The notes: generated from the letters alone by a model not told the origin. Shown: positions 25,636-34,469, numbered from the stretch's first letter. The stretch is 64,000 nucleotides of DNA from an uncultured bacterium (GCA_900547155.1 URFH01000008.1:1-64000), one strand, 5' to 3'. Program-made: numbers and translations.

Positions 25636-26970
25636 TTATTCAGGCATTAAGACCGAAATTACGGCATTTTTGACCGGAAGATATTTTTTCACAATTTCTT
25701 TAAAATCATCTATACTGAACTTTTCGAGTTCTTCAAGATATTCTTCAACAAGCTCAAGATTATTGCACACGGTCATATAATAGCCGATTGTTTCGCCAAT
25801 ATCCGAAACGGTTTCGGCTTCTTCTGCAAAATTAACTTTCAAGCGTTTTTTCGCCTTTTCAAACTCTTTTTCGTCAATGCCGTCTTCAACAACTTTCCTG
25901 ATTTCTTCTTTCAAAAGCTCAATCGCCTCATCTTTTTTAGAAGCATCAAAATTTGCCTGCACAAAAAGGTTTGAGCCGTCACGGAAATTATAAAAATCAG
26001 CAGAAACAAGATTGAAAACCGGCTCCTGCGCTCTTTCGATAAGGTTTTTGAAAAGCCTTGAGCTCTGCCCCTCACCGAGGATTATCGAAGCCATTTCAAG
26101 CCCTATATTTTCCCTGATTGCGCAAGCAGCCTCGCCCAGATAGCCGATTATCACGAATCCCGTGTTAATTTGGGCTTTTGTTTCAATGTATTTTGTTTCG
26201 CCGGCAGGTCTGTCGATTTCAAATTCAGGGTTTTCAAAATTTTCACGCCCCCTGAAGTCAAATTCCCTGACAACCCGCTCGAGAACCTCATTATGGTCAA
26301 AATCCCCGACAATTATCGTGGTCATGTTGTTGGGAGTGTAATGTTTTTTGTAATATTCCATTATTGTATCGCGCGGAACCGACGCAATCGTGTGCGCATG
26401 CCCGATTACATCGCGTTTGTAGGGATGTTTTGTGTACATTGCGTTGTTTGCCACGTTGTAAACCTTTGTCCAGGGCTGGTCTTCGCGCATTCTGATTTCT
26501 TCGATAACAACATGGCGCTCGCGCTTCTCTTTTACGGTTGTATCATTAATATCAAACTCGGGCCCCAGCTCATTTTCCGGAAGAATCGGATCAAGCATCA
26601 TATCCGCATGCAGCTCAAGCGCAAGGTTCAAATTTTCGCAATTTTCGCCCTTTGGCAGCGTTACATAATAAAAAGTATAATCTTTCCACGTCGCAGCGTT
26701 CACGATTGCGCCTTTTGCCTCAAGCGTTTTGTCAAAATAGCCTGCAGGATGTTTGCTCGTGCCTTTGAACATCAAATGTTCAAGAAAATGCGAAATTCCG
26801 TTGATTTTGTCATCTTCGTTGATTGAACCTGTTTTTACCCAGGTCGAAACATTCACAAGGCCGCCCTCTTTATGCGCAAGCACGATTTTATGCCCGTTTT
26901 CCCGTTCATAGACCTCGACCGGACGGGTCAAAAACGGATATTTTATTTCTTTTTTTACAAGATTTTGCAC
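25636..26970 (-). CDS. M16-family zinc peptidase, active subunit
   Basis: A 444-residue M16 peptidase. HFLEH at residues 61-65 is the inverted zincin motif HxxEH, and HVVIEEIRMREDQPW near residue 155 supplies the distal glutamate ligand; the spacing is a little longer than usual because of an insertion (EFDINDTTVKEKRER). The C-terminal domain has GEGQSSRLFKNLIERAQE. Start is GTG at 26970 with GAGGA seven bases upstream. No signal peptide, so it acts in the cytoplasm or periplasmic export is not evident. Likely functions together with the HxxEH-less homologue encoded next. Confidence 0.93.
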   Translation of the reverse strand: MQNLVKKEIKYPFLTRPVEVYERENGHKIVLAHKEGGLVNVSTWVKTGSINEDDKINGISHFLEHLMFKGTSKHPAGYFDKTLEAKGAIVNAATWKDYTFYYVTLPKGENCENLNLALELHADMMLDPILPENELGPEFDINDTTVKEKRERHVVIEEIRMREDQPWTKVYNVANNAMYTKHPYKRDVIGHAHTIASVPRDTIMEYYKKHYTPNNMTTIIVGDFDHNEVLERVVREFDFRGRENFENPEFEIDRPAGETKYIETKAQINTGFVIIGYLGEAACAIRENIGLEMASIILGEGQSSRLFKNLIERAQEPVFNLVSADFYNFRDGSNLFVQANFDASKKDEAIELLKEEIRKVVEDGIDEKEFEKAKKRLKVNFAEEAETVSDIGETIGYYMTVCNNLELVEEYLEELEKFSIDDFKEIVKKYLPVKNAVISVLMPE

Positions 26971-27122
26971 AATTTTTCCTCTATTTTAACTATTTATTTT
27001 GATATTTTATCAAATCCTAAGATTAACAACACGTACAGACGATGGAGTTTAAAAAAAGTTTGAAAAGGCCTCAAAAGTTTAAGCAGCAACGGGCAAAATT
27101 TCCCCAAAATATTATAACGCCC

Positions 27123-27143
27123 CCTTCCCCAACTCGAGGAAGG
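27123..27143. repeat. GC-rich short palindrome
   Basis: CCTTCC at 27123-27128 pairs with GGAAGG at 27138-27143. It belongs to the family also present at 43-63, 27474-27494 and 45276-45295. The whole 624-base stretch 26971-27594 between M16 and ruvC holds only repeats and no gene that I can support. Confidence 0.6.
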
Positions 27144-27239
27144 AGCAGCCCAAAACAACCTTGAAAACCTAAAAAAAATTCCCCTTTTTGCACAATCTTG
27201 CGGTGGGAACCGTTTCACTTTTCCCACCCTACAGTTTTT

Positions 27240-27427
27240 CGTCACCCTGAACTTGATTCAGGGTCGCAAGGGCGGTGATTACCGACTTCAACCTTGCGAT
27301 TCCGAAATAAATTCGGAATGACAGCACGATTTTCGTCACCCTGAACTTGATTCAGGGTCGCGGGGACGGTGATTACCGACTTCAATCTGGCGATTCCGAA
27401 ATAAATTCAAAATGACAGCACGATTTT
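27240..27427. repeat. Tandem pair of a 94-base palindromic repeat
   Basis: Two head-to-tail copies, 27240-27333 and 27334-27427, differing at only a few positions, plus the first bases of a third at 27428. Each unit contains two palindromes: ACCCTGA/TCAGGGT and, in the first copy, ATTCCGAA/TTCGGAAT (degenerate in the second). A related fragment overlaps the 3' end of truA near 33664-33703. This resembles bacterial intergenic repeat families (REP/MITE-like). Confidence 0.85.
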
Positions 27428-27473
27428 CGTCACCCGGTATTTAAACAACCTAAAAAACCGCTCCCCACCCCGG

Positions 27474-27494
27474 CCCTCCCCGAGTTGGGGAGGG
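27474..27494. repeat. GC-rich short palindrome
   Basis: CCCTCCCC (27474-27481) pairs with GGGGAGGG (27487-27494) around GAGTT. The loop closely matches that of the copy at 43-63 (GAGCT). It is followed by ~100 bases without visible structure up to ruvC. Confidence 0.65.
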
Positions 27495-27594
27495 AGTGAC
27501 CCAAAAACGCCTCAAAAATCCCCAAAATTCCCATTTCAAAACCCCATGTTAATTCCTCCTTTATAAAAACATCAAATTGCGCTATACTTAATCT

Positions 27595-28086
27595 ATGAGA
27601 ATTTTAGGAATTGACCCCGGACTTGCTATAGTAGGTTACAGCGTATTGGAGATAGAGGAGGACTCTTATGAACTTGTTTCATCAGGTTCGATTCGGACGC
27701 AAAAAGGTGCTCCTGATTCTCAAAGACTGCTTGAAATCTGCGAGGATATGGAATACATTATCAAAAAGTTCCAGCCCGACCATGCCAGCATAGAAAAACT
27801 CTTCTTTTTCCGCAATACAACAACAATAATCCCGGTTGCGGAAGCAAGAGGCATAATTGTAATGCTGCTGGAAAAATACGGAATAAAAATCCACGAATAC
27901 ACACCGCTTCAGGCAAAACAAACCCTAACAGGCTACGGCCGCGCAACAAAAGAAGAGGTCGCTCTCGCCGTCGGGCAGATAATTAACGGAAAACTGCCCA
28001 AACTCGACGACACAATCGACTCAATAGCGCTCGCAATCTGCCACGCAAGAAATGCCGAATGCGAACTCGCCGCAGCCAACGCATAA
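27595..28086 (+). CDS. ruvC: Holliday junction resolvase RuvC
   Basis: A 163-residue endonuclease that cuts Holliday junctions during recombinational repair. MRILGIDPGLAIVGYSVLE carries the first catalytic aspartate (D7), SIEKLFFFRNTTT the conserved glutamate and the downstream aromatic, and KLDDTIDSIALAICHA the last acidic pair. Length is normal for the family. It opens a plus-strand run of genes (membrane protein, mtnA, exported protein) with short gaps of 14 and 8 bases. A TATACT box lies at about 27582, shortly before the start codon. Confidence 0.97.
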   Translation: MRILGIDPGLAIVGYSVLEIEEDSYELVSSGSIRTQKGAPDSQRLLEICEDMEYIIKKFQPDHASIEKLFFFRNTTTIIPVAEARGIIVMLLEKYGIKIHEYTPLQAKQTLTGYGRATKEEVALAVGQIINGKLPKLDDTIDSIALAICHARNAECELAAANA

Positions 28087-28100
28087 AATAAGGAGAAAAA

Positions 28101-28571
28101 ATGAATATTCTGCTTTTAAAACAAATATCTATACTTTCGCTCATTGCAGGAGCGGCTCTCGGGGTTGTGACAATAATCCCTTTCATTGGAGGAATCGCAT
28201 TCCTCTTTTTAATGATGTGTATCGGAGCCGCATTGATAATTTACCTGAAAAAAATGACGCTCGTTGGTTTTCTGGAGCTCAAAGACGGAGCTCTTTACGG
28301 CGGAATTGCAGGTTTTATTTCATTTTTGGGGTTTGCGGCAGTTTATTTTCCGCTCGCCTCGATTATCGGCTTAATTTTTAAAAATTCCCAGTACAGTCTT
28401 GTTACTTTTTCTGTGGGCTCGGGATTTTTTGTGGTGCTTTTGCTCTCAATTTTTGTGGCAATCCTTTCCGCAGTAATAAATTCATTTTCAGCCCTCGCTG
28501 CGACATACATTTATGCCCAGCTTGAACCAAGACCCGAAGAAAATACAACTAATTTTGAAATCGAAGAATAG
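28101..28571 (+). CDS. Small integral membrane protein, function unknown
   Basis: A 156-residue protein with four hydrophobic segments: roughly residues 9-40 (two helices around IIPFIGGIAFLFLMM), 58-90 (GGIAGFISFLGFAAVYFPLA) and 105-135 (FFVVLLLSIFVAILSAVI), followed by a short acidic cytoplasmic tail (EPRPEENTTNFEIEE). AAGGAG precedes the ATG. It is positioned between ruvC and mtnA with gaps of 14 and 8 bases and is presumably co-transcribed, but its role cannot be inferred. Confidence 0.8.
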   Translation: MNILLLKQISILSLIAGAALGVVTIIPFIGGIAFLFLMMCIGAALIIYLKKMTLVGFLELKDGALYGGIAGFISFLGFAAVYFPLASIIGLIFKNSQYSLVTFSVGSGFFVVLLLSIFVAILSAVINSFSALAATYIYAQLEPRPEENTTNFEIEE

Positions 28572-28579
28572 AGGTAAAA

Positions 28580-29638
28580 ATGTCAGAATTTAAATCAAAA
28601 ATAAAAACAATTGAATGGGTGAACAACGTATCCAGAATGGTTGACCAGACGCTAATCCCTTATGAATACAAAATGGTCGATATAAAAACCGCAAACGAAA
28701 TGTTCGACGCAATCCGCACGATGATTGTGCGCGGAGCACCGGCTATCGGGATTGCGGGCGCGCATGGCGTTGCTCTCGCGGCAATGGAAATCGCAGCAAA
28801 AACAAATGACAAAGAAGAATTTATCGAAAAACTCAAACAATACGCAGAATATCTGAAAAGTTCCCGCCCCACCGCAGTAAACCTCATGTGGGCGGTTGAC
28901 CAGCAGTTTGAGCTCGCAAAAAACTCCGAAAAAACCGTTGACGAAACAGTAAAAATGCTTATCGAAAACGGAATCAGGCTCGAAAATGAAGATATTGAAA
29001 TAAACAAAAAAATCGGCGACAACGGCGCAAAATTGGTCAAAAAAGGCGCAACAATCCTCACCCACTGCAACGCCGGCGCGCTAGCAACGGTCGGATACGG
29101 CACAGCGCTCGGGGTTGTGCGCTCAGCGTTCGCAAAAGACAACACAATTCAGGTTTTTGCCGACGAAACCCGCCCCAGACAACAGGGCGCAAGAATTACG
29201 ACCTTTGAACTAAAAATGGACGGAATCCCCGTAACCCTTATCACAGATGGAATGTGCAGTTATTTCATGAGCAAGGGAATGATTGACATGGTTGTTGTCG
29301 GCGCAGACAGAATTGCGGCAAACGGCGATACTGCCAACAAAATCGGCACTTATACCGTCGCTATTGCAGCAAAATATCACAATGTTCCGTTCTACATTGC
29401 AGCGCCCTTATCGACAATTGACACCTCAATCGAATCCGGCGCCCGCATCCCGATTGAAGAACGCTCAAAAGAAGAAGTTACGCATATAAACGGAAAAACC
29501 ATCTGCGCGGAAGGCGTAAATGTAATAAATCCGGGATTTGACGTAACTCCGCATGAGCTTATCACCGGAATCATTACAGAAAAAGGCGTGCTTTATCCGG
29601 ATTTCACAGAATCAATCAAAAAAGCTTTCGAGGCATAA
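28580..29638 (+). CDS. mtnA: S-methyl-5-thioribose-1-phosphate isomerase
   Basis: A 352-residue enzyme of the methionine salvage pathway, converting 5-methylthioribose-1-phosphate to 5-methylthioribulose-1-phosphate. Family blocks are all present: MIVRGAPAIGIAGAHGVAL near residue 50, ILTHCNAGALATVGYGTALG near 158 with the catalytic cysteine, FADETRPRQQGAR, and VVGADRIAANGDTANKIGTY near 240 with the catalytic aspartate. Length is typical. Homology to eIF2B-type regulatory subunits is inherent to the family, but the TRPRQQGAR and ADRIAANGD blocks are those of MtnA. No other methionine-salvage gene is in the window. The next gene begins one base after its stop codon. Confidence 0.95.
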   Translation: MSEFKSKIKTIEWVNNVSRMVDQTLIPYEYKMVDIKTANEMFDAIRTMIVRGAPAIGIAGAHGVALAAMEIAAKTNDKEEFIEKLKQYAEYLKSSRPTAVNLMWAVDQQFELAKNSEKTVDETVKMLIENGIRLENEDIEINKKIGDNGAKLVKKGATILTHCNAGALATVGYGTALGVVRSAFAKDNTIQVFADETRPRQQGARITTFELKMDGIPVTLITDGMCSYFMSKGMIDMVVVGADRIAANGDTANKIGTYTVAIAAKYHNVPFYIAAPLSTIDTSIESGARIPIEERSKEEVTHINGKTICAEGVNVINPGFDVTPHELITGIITEKGVLYPDFTESIKKAFEA

Positions 29639-29639
29639 A

Positions 29640-30236
29640 ATGCTGAAAAAACTATTAATAACAATTTCAATTCTCTTTATATCAACCCTGCAAACCCTTG
29701 CAGCCGATATTTCAACAGAAAAATGCACACTTTGTCTTTACAAAGATGGCGAAACCGTAAAAATTGAAAAGGATTACGGCGAAATCCAGCCTATTCTTGA
29801 AAAAATCATTCACGACACCTACGATATTAACCTGAATGTCCTGATGAGCGACCGTTCGGTCAACGACATGAAGAATGTGGGGGAACATCTTGAGATTACC
29901 CTGAAAACTCCCCGCCTGTACAAGTCAAAAAACAGCCACATGACCTATTTAGGATACAAAACCTATGTGGTAAAAGAGAACAATGAAGTCCACAGGCTTC
30001 CGGCGACAAAGATTTTTATGACGCTCCAGCAAAAACCACTGGCAGGAGGAATCGGCTCGACAGAGTTTAATCCTAAAATCATAAACATCGACCAGCGCCG
30101 CATAAGGGTAATATTCGGCGACAGAAACGGATATTGCTCCGTACCGGAATTCGCTTTCGGTGTGGATGGTGATTTTCAAAAACTGCTAGACATGTTTAAT
30201 ACAGAAACCAAAGACAAAGCGGTTTTAGAAGATTAA
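29640..30236 (+). CDS. Exported protein of unknown function
   Basis: A 198-residue protein with a signal peptide at residues 1-21 (KK, hydrophobic LLITISILFISTLQ, cleavage after TLAA). The mature part has four cysteines, including CTLCLY near residue 30 and NGYCSVP near 165, and a mixed alpha/beta composition without repeats. The ATG at 29640 was chosen because it starts the signal peptide and lies one base past the mtnA stop; the frame is open upstream inside mtnA. No family recognised. Location beside mtnA is probably only operonic. Confidence 0.75.
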   Translation: MLKKLLITISILFISTLQTLAADISTEKCTLCLYKDGETVKIEKDYGEIQPILEKIIHDTYDINLNVLMSDRSVNDMKNVGEHLEITLKTPRLYKSKNSHMTYLGYKTYVVKENNEVHRLPATKIFMTLQQKPLAGGIGSTEFNPKIINIDQRRIRVIFGDRNGYCSVPEFAFGVDGDFQKLLDMFNTETKDKAVLED

Positions 30237-30242
30237 CACATT

Positions 30243-30270
30243 TTGCCTGACGGATTTTTGGTGTTAAAAT
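30243..30270 (+). promoter_or_regulatory. Candidate promoter of the first acyltransferase gene
   Basis: TTGCCT at 30243-30248, 16-base spacer, TAAAAT at 30265-30270, followed by AAAAAGGA and the start codon at 30296. Confidence 0.45.
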
Positions 30271-30295
30271 ATTATAAAAAGGAAATCAGAAGAAA

Positions 30296-30943
30296 ATGCG
30301 ACAATTTACAAAAAGAGAAGCCTCCGAATTCAACAGGTTTAGAAAATTTTTTCAATGGCTTGTTTGCAAAGTATGTTTCGGCAGCTATATAAAATTATTC
30401 TACAACTACAAAGTTGAGGGGCTTGAGAATATTCCTGAAAAATCACGCTTCATTGTCGCTGCGAACCATATTTCGGGCAAAGATCCGTTCATTGTTGCGG
30501 GTGCATTGAAGAAAAAAACCGTAGCATTTATGGCAAAAGAGGAACTTTTTGAAAGCTTTTTCTCCCGCACATTAATGGACTGGTGCGGCGCTTTTGCAGT
30601 AAAAAGAGGCAAAGTCGCAGTTTCTACAATAAAAACAGCACTTTCAATAAAAAACACCGATTGGGCGCTCGGCCTTTTCCCTCAGGGGACAAGAGATTCC
30701 GGCGATAAAATCGAAAAAATCAACAAAGGATTTGCAACCTTTGCAAAAGTAACAGAATCGGACATTTTGCCGGTAGCGCTTATTGGTTCGGACAAGAAAA
30801 TCCGCTTTCCGTTCAGTGAAAAACTAACTGTCAAAGTAGGCAAAATCATTCCATACAGCGACAATGTCGATGAAATGATGAGGCAATGGTGCAGTTCTAT
30901 TTCAGAACTAACAGGAAAGCAATACAAGCTGGCTGAGGTTTAA
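30296..30943 (+). CDS. PlsC-type 1-acylglycerol-3-phosphate acyltransferase (paralogue 1)
   Basis: A 215-residue acyltransferase of phospholipid synthesis, transferring a fatty acyl chain to lysophosphatidic acid at the inner membrane. The catalytic HX4D is NHISGKDPF (H58, D63). Motif II appears as GAFAVKRG, motif III as FPQGTRD (usually FPEGTRS), motif IV as DILPVALIG. An N-terminal amphipathic/hydrophobic region (LVCKVCFGSYIKLFYNY) could anchor it to the membrane. It is followed by a paralogue after 31 bases. Confidence 0.93.
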   Translation: MRQFTKREASEFNRFRKFFQWLVCKVCFGSYIKLFYNYKVEGLENIPEKSRFIVAANHISGKDPFIVAGALKKKTVAFMAKEELFESFFSRTLMDWCGAFAVKRGKVAVSTIKTALSIKNTDWALGLFPQGTRDSGDKIEKINKGFATFAKVTESDILPVALIGSDKKIRFPFSEKLTVKVGKIIPYSDNVDEMMRQWCSSISELTGKQYKLAEV

Positions 30944-30974
30944 TTTTTTAACAAATCTGGGATAAGGAAAGAAG

Positions 30975-31667
30975 ATGAAAAGAAATTATGCTAAAAGAAC
31001 CGCGGACGAGTTCAATTTTATAAGAAGCTGTTTCCAAAAATTTTGGATGTATTTTGTTGCAGTGCCTATTTTCTGGCTGTTTTACAGATATGAGATAATT
31101 GGCAGAGAAAATATACCAAAGGGGAAACGATTTATCTGTGCGGCAAATCATATTTCTTATTTTGACCCGTTTCTGGTTTCAGTTGCGGTAAAAAAACCTG
31201 TTGCATATATGGCAAAAAAAGAGCTTTTTGAGGGCAATCCGTTTTTTGTATTTTGCATGGATTATCTGGGCGCTTTTGCCGTAAACAGAGAAAAACTGGA
31301 AGTTGCAACCATAAAAACCGTCAAAGAAGTATTCAAAAGCGACTGGATGCTCGGGATTTTCCCTCAGGGCGGAATCAGGAGAAATATGACAATTGAAAAG
31401 GTCAATAAAGGCTTTGCTGTAATTGCAAAAGCAGCAAAATGGGATATTCTTCCGGTTTCAATTGTCGGAGTTGAAAAGTACAACTGGATTCCTTTCAAAG
31501 CAAAGATAAAAGTCCGGATAGGCACCCCTATTTCACATGAACTATCGCAGGACGAAATCATTGAAACATGGGGCAAACAGGTAGCTTCAATGTGCCATTA
31601 CCATTTCATTGACACAGAATCAGAAAACAGCGAAGCACAGGACCAGAAAGACTTTGCAAACGCTTAA
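30975..31667 (+). CDS. PlsC-type acyltransferase (paralogue 2)
   Basis: A 230-residue acyltransferase parallel in structure to its upstream neighbour: NHISYFDPF gives HX4D (H59, D64), then GAFAVNREK, FPQGGIRRN and DILPVSIVG. A more hydrophobic N-terminus (MYFVAVPIFWLFYRYEI) probably forms a membrane helix. The second copy departs from the usual motif III (FPQGGIR), so acyl or acceptor preference may differ. The tandem arrangement suggests a gene duplication. Confidence 0.92.
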   Translation: MKRNYAKRTADEFNFIRSCFQKFWMYFVAVPIFWLFYRYEIIGRENIPKGKRFICAANHISYFDPFLVSVAVKKPVAYMAKKELFEGNPFFVFCMDYLGAFAVNREKLEVATIKTVKEVFKSDWMLGIFPQGGIRRNMTIEKVNKGFAVIAKAAKWDILPVSIVGVEKYNWIPFKAKIKVRIGTPISHELSQDEIIETWGKQVASMCHYHFIDTESENSEAQDQKDFANA

Positions 31668-31682
31668 AAATTCGGCTATACT
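31654..31682 (+). promoter_or_regulatory. Promoter of dapA
   Basis: TTGCAA at 31654-31659, 17-base spacer, TATACT at 31677-31682, overlapping the 3' end of the preceding gene. AAAGGAG precedes the dapA start at 31717. Confidence 0.65.
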
Positions 31683-31716
31683 AAAAAATCATAAATATTA
31701 AAAAAGGAGCAAAAAA

Positions 31717-32598
31717 ATGCGTTACGATGCGGGTGAAATTATTACGGCGATGATTACGCCAATGACAGAAGACAGAAAAATCGACTTTCAATCGCTTGAA
31801 AAGCTTATAAACCACCTCATCGACTCGGGCACCGACGCAATCCTCGCAGCAGGCACCACAGGAGAATCGCCGACACTAACGCATGACGAAGAAGTCGAAC
31901 TTTTTAAATTTGTAAAAGAAAAAACAGCCGGACGCTGCAAGCTAATTTTCGGCGCAGGCTCAAACTGCACGCAAACCGCAGTTATGGCGACAAAAAACGC
32001 CAAAGATGCAGGCGCTGACGCCATTTTGTCGGTTGTTCCCTACTACAACAAACCCTCACAAAAAGGATTGCTTGAGCATTTCGGCACAATTGCAAACTCC
32101 ACTGACCTGCCGGTAATTTTATACAATATCCCCGGCAGAACAGGCATAACTATGAAGCCGGAAACAATCGGAGAGCTCGCAAAAAGGCACAAAAACATCG
32201 TAGCGGTAAAACAGAGCCTTGCGGACATGGATGTCATCACAGAAACCCGCAGAGCCTGCCCTGACGACTTTTTGATTTACTCCGGAGATGACAGCCTGAC
32301 GCTTCCGATGATGTCTGTGGGCGCTTACGGCGTAATCAGCGTTGCGTCGCACGTTATTGGCCGTGAGATGAAAGCTATGATTAATCTTTACAAATCCGGC
32401 CGCGTTGCAGAAGCGACAGAAGCGCATTTGAAGCTATATCCGTTATTCAAGAAGATTTTTATGGCGCCAAACCCGATTCCAGTTAAGCAGTGCCTTGAAA
32501 AAATGGGAATTTGTAAAAATTACGTAAGAAGACCGCTGGTTGAGCTTGATGAAGCGGAAAAAAGCGAGCTTTATTCGGTTTTGAATAACTATATTTAA
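31717..32598 (+). CDS. dapA: 4-hydroxy-tetrahydrodipicolinate synthase
   Basis: A 293-residue TIM-barrel aldolase that condenses pyruvate with aspartate-semialdehyde, the first step of the diaminopimelate/lysine pathway, feeding peptidoglycan. Signatures: LAAGTTGESPTLTHDE (substrate loop), VVPYYNKPSQKGLLEHF, ILYNIPGRTG with the catalytic tyrosine, and NIVAVKQSLADMD with the Schiff-base lysine. Length and motif order are normal. It has its own promoter and is followed by a strong terminator shared with the convergent ribosomal operon. Regulation by lysine at the dimer interface is known in many homologues but cannot be judged here. Confidence 0.97.
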   Translation: MRYDAGEIITAMITPMTEDRKIDFQSLEKLINHLIDSGTDAILAAGTTGESPTLTHDEEVELFKFVKEKTAGRCKLIFGAGSNCTQTAVMATKNAKDAGADAILSVVPYYNKPSQKGLLEHFGTIANSTDLPVILYNIPGRTGITMKPETIGELAKRHKNIVAVKQSLADMDVITETRRACPDDFLIYSGDDSLTLPMMSVGAYGVISVASHVIGREMKAMINLYKSGRVAEATEAHLKLYPLFKKIFMAPNPIPVKQCLEKMGICKNYVRRPLVELDEAEKSELYSVLNNYI

Positions 32599-32680
32599 AA
32601 CAAAAGCGATTTAACCCGGGAATTTTACCTGAATTCAACAACAAAAGGATTTTCCCGGATAATTTTTAAACTTATAAACA

Positions 32681-32707
32681 AAAAAACGGGCTTTGCGCCC
32701 GTTTTTT
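32681..32707. terminator. Bidirectional terminator between dapA and rpsI
   Basis: AAAAAACGGGC ... GCCCGTTTTTT around a CTTTGC-type loop. A/T runs on both sides make it effective for the plus-strand dapA and the minus-strand ribosomal operon. Confidence 0.92.
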
Positions 32708-32736
32708 GTAAAAATTGAACCAATTCGGCAATTCGA

Positions 32737-33132
32737 TTAACGTTTTGAGAACTGGAATCTTTTTCTGGCTCTTTTTCTACCGTATTTTTTACGTTCTTTG
32801 ACTCTTGCATCTCTTGTCAAAAGTCCTTCAGCTTTTAATACGGGTCTGAAATCAGGATTGATTTGAAGAAGAGCTCTTGAAATGCCGTGTCTGATAGCAC
32901 CGGCTTGAGAAGAGATTCCGCCGCCGACTGCTTTAACGCGAACATCGTAGTTTTCCATATTTTCAGTCAACGCGAGCGGTTTGAAGATTTGCATTTCAAG
33001 CGCCGGACGGTTGCCGATGTATGCAGCGAGAGTTTTTCCGTTTACGAACACTCTGCCTTTGCCTTTAACCAATTTTACAACTGCGATAGAGGTTTTTCTT
33101 CTGCCTGTTGCCATGATTGTATCTTTAGCCAT
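32737..33132 (-). CDS. rpsI: 30S ribosomal protein S9
   Basis: A 131-residue S9. MATGRRKTSIAVVKLVKGKG and the C-terminal RDARVKERKKYGRKRARKRFQFSKR, the extended basic tail reaching the P-site tRNA, are diagnostic. The start at 33132 was chosen over the internal ATG because GGAGG lies seven bases before it; the extra six residues are MAKDTI. Stop of rplM and start of rpsI share one base (TAATG). Last gene of the alpha-type operon, ending at a terminator. Confidence 0.97.
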   Translation of the reverse strand: MAKDTIMATGRRKTSIAVVKLVKGKGRVFVNGKTLAAYIGNRPALEMQIFKPLALTENMENYDVRVKAVGGGISSQAGAIRHGISRALLQINPDFRPVLKAEGLLTRDARVKERKKYGRKRARKRFQFSKR

Positions 33133-33569
33133 TATTTAACCTCCATTTCATAAACTTCAGGTTTTTGAGCTGCGTGAGGATGTTCAGCACCTGCGTAAAC
33201 TTTGAGCTTTGTGAATTGTTCTGCGCCCAGAGTGTTGTGCGGAAGCATGCCTTTTACTGCTTTTTCAATAGCCTTGGTCGGGTCTTTTTCCATCAAGTCT
33301 TTGAAAGAAATAGATTTCAACCCGCCCGGGAAGCCGGTGTGGTGGTAGTAAATTTTGTCAGTTTCTTTTTTACCGGAAACCTGAATTTTGTCCGCATTGA
33401 TAACAATTACAAAATCGCCTGTATCAACGTTAGGAGTATAATTCGGTTTGGTTTTTCCTCTTAAAAGGTTTGCACAAACAGTAGCCAATCTTCCGAGAGT
33501 TTTGCCCTCAGCGTCGATTACATACCATTTTCTTTCAACTTCAAGAGGTTTTGCTGAATAAGTTTTCAT
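33132..33569 (-). CDS. rplM: 50S ribosomal protein L13
   Basis: A 145-residue L13. [52 protein letters not shown] and [22 protein letters not shown] are the conserved blocks. Standard length. It is transcribed with rpsI, overlapping it by one base. The 117-base gap to truA contains a repeat fragment. Confidence 0.97.
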   Translation of the reverse strand: MKTYSAKPLEVERKWYVIDAEGKTLGRLATVCANLLRGKTKPNYTPNVDTGDFVIVINADKIQVSGKKETDKIYYHHTGFPGGLKSISFKDLMEKDPTKAIEKAVKGMLPHNTLGAEQFTKLKVYAGAEHPHAAQKPEVYEMEVK

Positions 33570-33662
33570 TTTTCAGTTATCTCCATAGTGTTTAGTTATT
33601 TTTTATGTTTGTGAGCATTGCGCTCACTGCCTGCCGCCTTGAATTTGTGTCAAAGGCGCCAT

Positions 33663-33705
33663 TGTCCTTGCGATTCTGAAACAATTTCAGAATGACGACG
33701 GGTTT
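33663..33705. repeat. Fragment of the 94-base repeat family overlapping the truA stop codon
   Basis: CCTTGCGATTCTGAAACAATTTCAGAATGACGACGGGTTTT closely resembles the second half of the tandem repeat at 27240-27427 (CCTTGCGATTCCGAAATAAATTCGGAATGAC...). It contains the palindrome ATTCTGAA/TTCAGAAT. The stop codon and last residues of truA lie inside it. Confidence 0.7.
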
Positions 33706-34469
33706 TCTGACTGATATGGGGCATATCCCACTTCAACCAGAGTCAGCCCGTCAGGACTGATTGTCGGGCCTGCTTTTGTCCGGTCTTTTGCTTCAAGAAT
33801 TTCGCCCATCAACCCGGGTTTCAGGTTTTTATGCTCAATCATCAGCAAAGTTCCGACTATCGTCCGCACCATGTTGTACAAAAAGCGATTTGCTACGATT
33901 TCGATTGTGATAAAATCACCCGATTTCAGCGCCTGCGCTTTATATACGGTACAAACGAGGGCAGGGTTTGAGGATTGTGAGGATTTGAACGAGGAAAAAT
34001 CATGTTCCCCGAGCAAAAAGCTCAACGCCTCATTCATTCTCGCCACATTGAGGGGTTTTCTCACGAGCAGAGAATGTGAATCCCAGACGCTGCGCTGTGA
34101 ACGATTGGCGATTCTGTACTGATATCGCCGGTATCGCCCGCTTTTCTGTGCATGAAAGTCATCAGGAACTTCTTTTATTGAAGAAACGCTGATATCTTCG
34201 GGCAAAAGTCCGTTCAATGAGTTCAAAAACCTTGAAGCAACAATGGGTTTTTCACTCACAAAATGAACAACCTGCCCTTTCGCATGCACACCTGCGTCAG
34301 TGCGGCCTGAGAAAATTGTTTTTATTCTTCCGGAGGGATTTTCCTCCGATTTTATCAATGTACCAAGTGCCCGCTCCAGTTCCGATTGAATCGTAATTTT
34401 ATCAGGCTGGATTTGCGAACCCGCATAATTGGTGCCGATATATTCAACAACTACAATATATTTGGGCAT
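33687..34469 (-). CDS. truA: tRNA pseudouridine synthase A
   Basis: A 260-residue enzyme making pseudouridine at positions 38-40 of tRNA anticodon arms. FSGRTDAGVHAKGQVVHF near residue 50 contains the catalytic aspartate; YQYRIANR and FLYNMVRTIVGTLL are further conserved blocks. GGAGG precedes the ATG. Location between rplQ and rplM matches the cyanobacterial ribosomal operon order. Its 3' end, including the stop codon, lies within an intergenic repeat element, so the last residues (NPSSF) may be derived from that repeat. Confidence 0.96.
   Translation of the reverse strand: MPKYIVVVEYIGTNYAGSQIQPDKITIQSELERALGTLIKSEENPSGRIKTIFSGRTDAGVHAKGQVVHFVSEKPIVASRFLNSLNGLLPEDISVSSIKEVPDDFHAQKSGRYRRYQYRIANRSQRSVWDSHSLLVRKPLNVARMNEALSFLLGEHDFSSFKSSQSSNPALVCTVYKAQALKSGDFITIEIVANRFLYNMVRTIVGTLLMIEHKNLKPGLMGEILEAKDRTKAGPTISPDGLTLVEVGYAPYQSENPSSF

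Noticed and set aside
26170..26826. 218-residue open frame on the plus strand
   Set aside because: Antisense to the active M16 peptidase; composition (many F, H, C) is typical of a shadow frame.
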